From an uncultured Ruminococcus sp. (lineage in GTDB: Bacteria > Bacillota > Clostridia > Oscillospirales > Ruminococcaceae): a stretch of DNA of 8,622 nt. The notes under the pieces are model-generated. The model made no database searches and was not told the origin of the DNA. It worked only from the letters and a program-made list of their open reading frames with translations. Made by a program: the position numbers and the translations under genes. The stretch spans positions 1 through 8,622 of the forward strand of contig CAMWVM010000053.1 in NCBI GenBank assembly GCA_947177715.1. Reading direction: 5' to 3'. Within the stretch, counting starts at the first letter, position 1; every line of letters begins with the position of its first letter. Shown here in pieces: positions 7,122-8,622 of the stretch.

Positions 7122-7700
7122 ATGGAAAATATTAAACACATTCTTGAAAAAATTCGTTCAGACGGTTCTTTTGGTGAACTGAGTGCCGAGGAACTGACAA
7201 AACAGCTTGACCTTGAGCTTGCGAAGCCGAATCCTGACTATGATTTAGTTGATGAACTTTCAGCGGCAATTCTCGAAGCGAGAGGAAAGGCTGTGAAAGA
7301 AATTGACGTACAGTCTGAACTCGGAACGATAAAGCAAAAGAGCATAAAGCATTTCAGGTATCCCAAATGGGCAATAACCGTGAGTGCGGCTTGTTTAGTG
7401 CTTATCTGTGCGAACACTGTGTCCGTGGCGGCATGTGGTACAAACATATTCTCGGCGTTTGTTCAGTTTACAAAAGGGGATTTAACTATTGATTTCGGCA
7501 AGCAGGAGCAGAGCGTAATCAGTTTGCCTACGTCGGAGAACGACCCTTACGGTATAAAGGCAAAGTGCGCCGAATATGATGTTTATCCGAAAACTCCGTT
7601 TTATCTGCCCGACGGTTTTGAATTGGTGGATTTCAGCGAGATTGTATGTAACGTTTTACAACTTTACGCTTTTTCTATGAAAATAGCAATGCAAAATTAA
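7122..7700 (+). CDS. Single-pass membrane anti-sigma-like protein (DUF4367-like), truncated by frameshift
   Basis: The ATG at 7122 has AAAGGA (7109-7114) seven bases upstream. The 192 encoded residues begin with an acidic, helical cytoplasmic part (1-80; LSAEELTKQLDLELAKPNPDY, then LVDELSAAILEARGK), followed by one hydrophobic span at about 83-106 (WAITVSAACLVLICANTVSV) and an extracytoplasmic part including the FYLPDGFELVDFSE pattern typical of DUF4367 outer domains. Such proteins commonly follow ECF sigma genes in Clostridia and are thought to hold the sigma factor at the membrane; no zinc-binding anti-sigma motif is visible, so the inhibitor role is inferred from position and topology. The last residues (VLQLYAFSMKIAMQN) are out of frame: reading on in another frame from 7652 restores a family-typical end. 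The gene is therefore split by a small indel between about 7640 and 7667. Confidence 0.8.
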   Translation: MENIKHILEKIRSDGSFGELSAEELTKQLDLELAKPNPDYDLVDELSAAILEARGKAVKEIDVQSELGTIKQKSIKHFRYPKWAITVSAACLVLICANTVSVAACGTNIFSAFVQFTKGDLTIDFGKQEQSVISLPTSENDPYGIKAKCAEYDVYPKTPFYLPDGFELVDFSEIVCNVLQLYAFSMKIAMQN

Positions 7701-7927
7701 TTTTGTCATATGAAGCGTATGAAAATTCCGATGACATTCCACCGATTGGAATACCAACGGATACCTATAATCTTGTAGAAACCGAAATAAACGGACAAAC
7801 TTCATTCGTTCTGAAAGAGGACGGTCAATTTACCGCTACTTTTTTGAACAACAACATAGTTTATGTTATTACATCAAATAAACTTGATTATGACGAGTGT
7901 CAAAAGGTAGTGGAATCAATGAAATAG
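7652..7927 (+). pseudogene. C-terminal remnant of the DUF4367-like membrane protein, separated by a frameshift
   Basis: The frame is open from 7652, just after a stop at 7649-7651, and has no start codon with a ribosome binding site; the TTG at 7703 is an internal leucine. It reads RFTTLRFFYENSNAKLILSY, then PPIGIPTDTYNLVETEINGQ, and ends DYDECQKVVESMK. The strand-rich middle and the final E-x-M-K/E-x-L-K type end are what DUF4367 outer domains normally have, so this is the missing end of the preceding gene. About 45 bases overlap the shifted tail of the upstream frame. The next gene starts 15 bases after its stop, so the operon order is preserved. A one-base sequencing error or a real mutation would explain it equally well. 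Confidence 0.8.
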
Positions 7928-7942
7928 CGACAGGAGAAATCT

Positions 7943-8422
7943 ATGAAAAAAATTTTTTTAGCTTTAGTTCCTGCAATCGTTCTGTGTATCGGAACGCCAA
8001 TTCAAGCGCAGGCTGCCGAAATTGACACGGCGGATAAGCCCTACATAACCGTGTCGGAAACCAACGGTGTTGAGCCGTATGCGGAATGGCTTATAACCAA
8101 TCATTCGCTGTCATGCTCCGCTGCTAAAAAAGCTGTAAAAATAACGGCTACAACATACTGTTCAAATGCAATGTCAAAAATCGGATTCAAGAATATTGTA
8201 ATTCAAAAAAGTACCGATAACGTTCATTGGAGTGACAGCGGCGAAAATGTTGACGATATTCTGAAATCGTCCGCAAGTGAATATTATCTTTCGGATTACT
8301 CGGTTTCGGTATCGGGCGGTTATTATTACCGTGTTAAACTCACACACTATGCCAAAGAAAGTGGCTTGTTCGGCGGCTCTCAGAGTGTTGAGAACACTTC
8401 CAACAGCGTTTGGATAGATTAA
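7943..8422 (+). CDS. Small secreted protein of unknown function, DUF6147-like
   Basis: AGGAGA (7932-7937) lies five bases before the ATG. The 159-residue product starts with a classic signal peptide: MKK, a hydrophobic core to about residue 20, and AQA before a likely cut at residues 24/25. The cysteine in the core (LCIG) lacks a proper lipobox, so it is probably not a lipoprotein. The mature part of about 135 residues is rich in serine, tyrosine and beta-type patterns (NIVIQKSTDNVHWSDS, YSVSVSGGYYYRVKLTHYA), like a small beta-sandwich, and resembles from memory the small secreted DUF6147 proteins of gut Clostridia. It keeps two cysteines (SCSAAKK and TTYCSN) that could form a disulfide. It is the last gene of the sigma/membrane-protein cassette, so it may be a regulated output or the sensed factor. 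That role is inference. Confidence 0.8.
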   Translation: MKKIFLALVPAIVLCIGTPIQAQAAEIDTADKPYITVSETNGVEPYAEWLITNHSLSCSAAKKAVKITATTYCSNAMSKIGFKNIVIQKSTDNVHWSDSGENVDDILKSSASEYYLSDYSVSVSGGYYYRVKLTHYAKESGLFGGSQSVENTSNSVWID

Positions 8423-8425
8423 AGC

Positions 8426-8440
8426 ATGTCACGGTGACAT
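8426..8440. promoter_or_regulatory. Palindrome (core TGTCACGGTGACA), copy 2
   Basis: ATGTCAC (8426-8432) and GTGACAT (8434-8440) are exact reverse complements around one central G. The 13-base core is identical to that at 495-507. The site begins four bases after the secreted-protein stop, with no T-run, so it is not a normal terminator. An exact 13-base repeat at two intergenic points is unlikely by chance in 8.6 kb. It is probably a recognition site for a dimeric protein or a dispersed small repeat. Confidence 0.5.
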
Positions 8441-8622
8441 ACTATGAAAGGCGGCGGTCATATTGATTGTATTGTTTTAATCTCAGACTTTTTTACACAT
8501 AAACAAAAACATTTGGAGAAAATTCAGACGAAATATTAAATATACTTTTTAACGCACATTTTAAACGCACTATAAAAATACATCATGAATGACATTACGG
8601 TTTTCTCCTCACACTTGAAAGT
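8441..8622. other. Intergenic tail without a convincing gene
   Basis: This AT-rich stretch holds no gene I can support. A 31-codon frame from the ATG at 8444 and a minus-strand frame open from the window edge to a stop at 8536-8538 (TFKCEEKTVMSFMMYFYSAF is its start) are both too short to judge. The second could be the end of a gene lying outside the window. AACGCAC occurs twice 13 bases apart (8551-8557 and 8564-8570). Confidence 0.4.

Noticed and set aside
8444..8539. A 31-codon frame starting just after the second palindrome (MKGGGHIDCIVLISDFF at its start)
   Set aside because: No ribosome binding site precedes the ATG, since the palindrome occupies that place, and the sequence matches nothing I know.
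8551..8570. AACGCAC repeated twice 13 bases apart, considered as an attachment site or iteron
   Set aside because: Only two seven-base copies in AT-rich DNA and no integrase or replication gene nearby.
1..8622. CRISPR arrays, tRNA or rRNA genes, insertion-sequence transposases, integrase
   Set aside because: No regularly spaced repeats, no cloverleaf or rRNA-like segments, and no transposase or recombinase motifs were seen on either strand.

Overview
The window looks like part of an integrative conjugative element, or a decayed relic of one, in a gut Clostridia genome; Ruminococcus or a close Oscillospiraceae relative is my best guess. The reasons are the moderate-to-low GC content, AGGAGG-type ribosome binding sites, TTGACA/TATAAT promoters, and a very large DNA methylase/SNF2-type helicase gene of the kind carried by conjugative elements in these bacteria. 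The taxon is inferred from style and not proven.

Left part (1-1440): the end of an XRE-type regulator with a second HTH-like domain runs in from outside the window. A 100-base intergenic region follows, holding two dyads, one of them an almost perfect 19-base palindrome. Next comes a 300-residue cysteine-rich protein that I do not recognise.

Middle (1406-5835): the remains of one giant gene in the order Toprim (DUF3991-like) tail, N6-adenine methyltransferase domain, SNF2-like helicase and coiled-coil tail. It is broken. It starts abruptly inside the Toprim fold, the sequence that normally precedes methylase motif I appears to be missing, a deletion with frame change lies at about 2697-2708, and a one-base insertion lies at 2976-2978 just before the helicase Walker A motif. 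Repairing that one base restores a family-typical sequence. A strong hairpin terminator (5839-5880) closes the region.

Right part (5885-8622): a YafQ-type toxin and a small antitoxin lie on the minus strand behind a consensus extended -10 promoter. Diverging from them is a plus-strand cassette: an ECF sigma factor with its own SigA-type promoter and leader hairpin, a single-pass membrane protein with a DUF4367-like outer domain (probable anti-sigma factor, now frameshifted), and a small secreted protein. The cassette reads as a signal-responsive regulatory unit carried as cargo. The core TGTCACGGTGACA recurs just after it, about 7.9 kb from its first copy. The last 180 bases contain no convincing gene.

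The least explained items are the twin palindrome, the unrecognised 300-residue protein, and the sigma/anti-sigma/secreted-protein cassette beside a toxin-antitoxin pair. Two of the breaks are single-base indels and could be sequencing errors; the larger junctions in the methylase/helicase gene could not.
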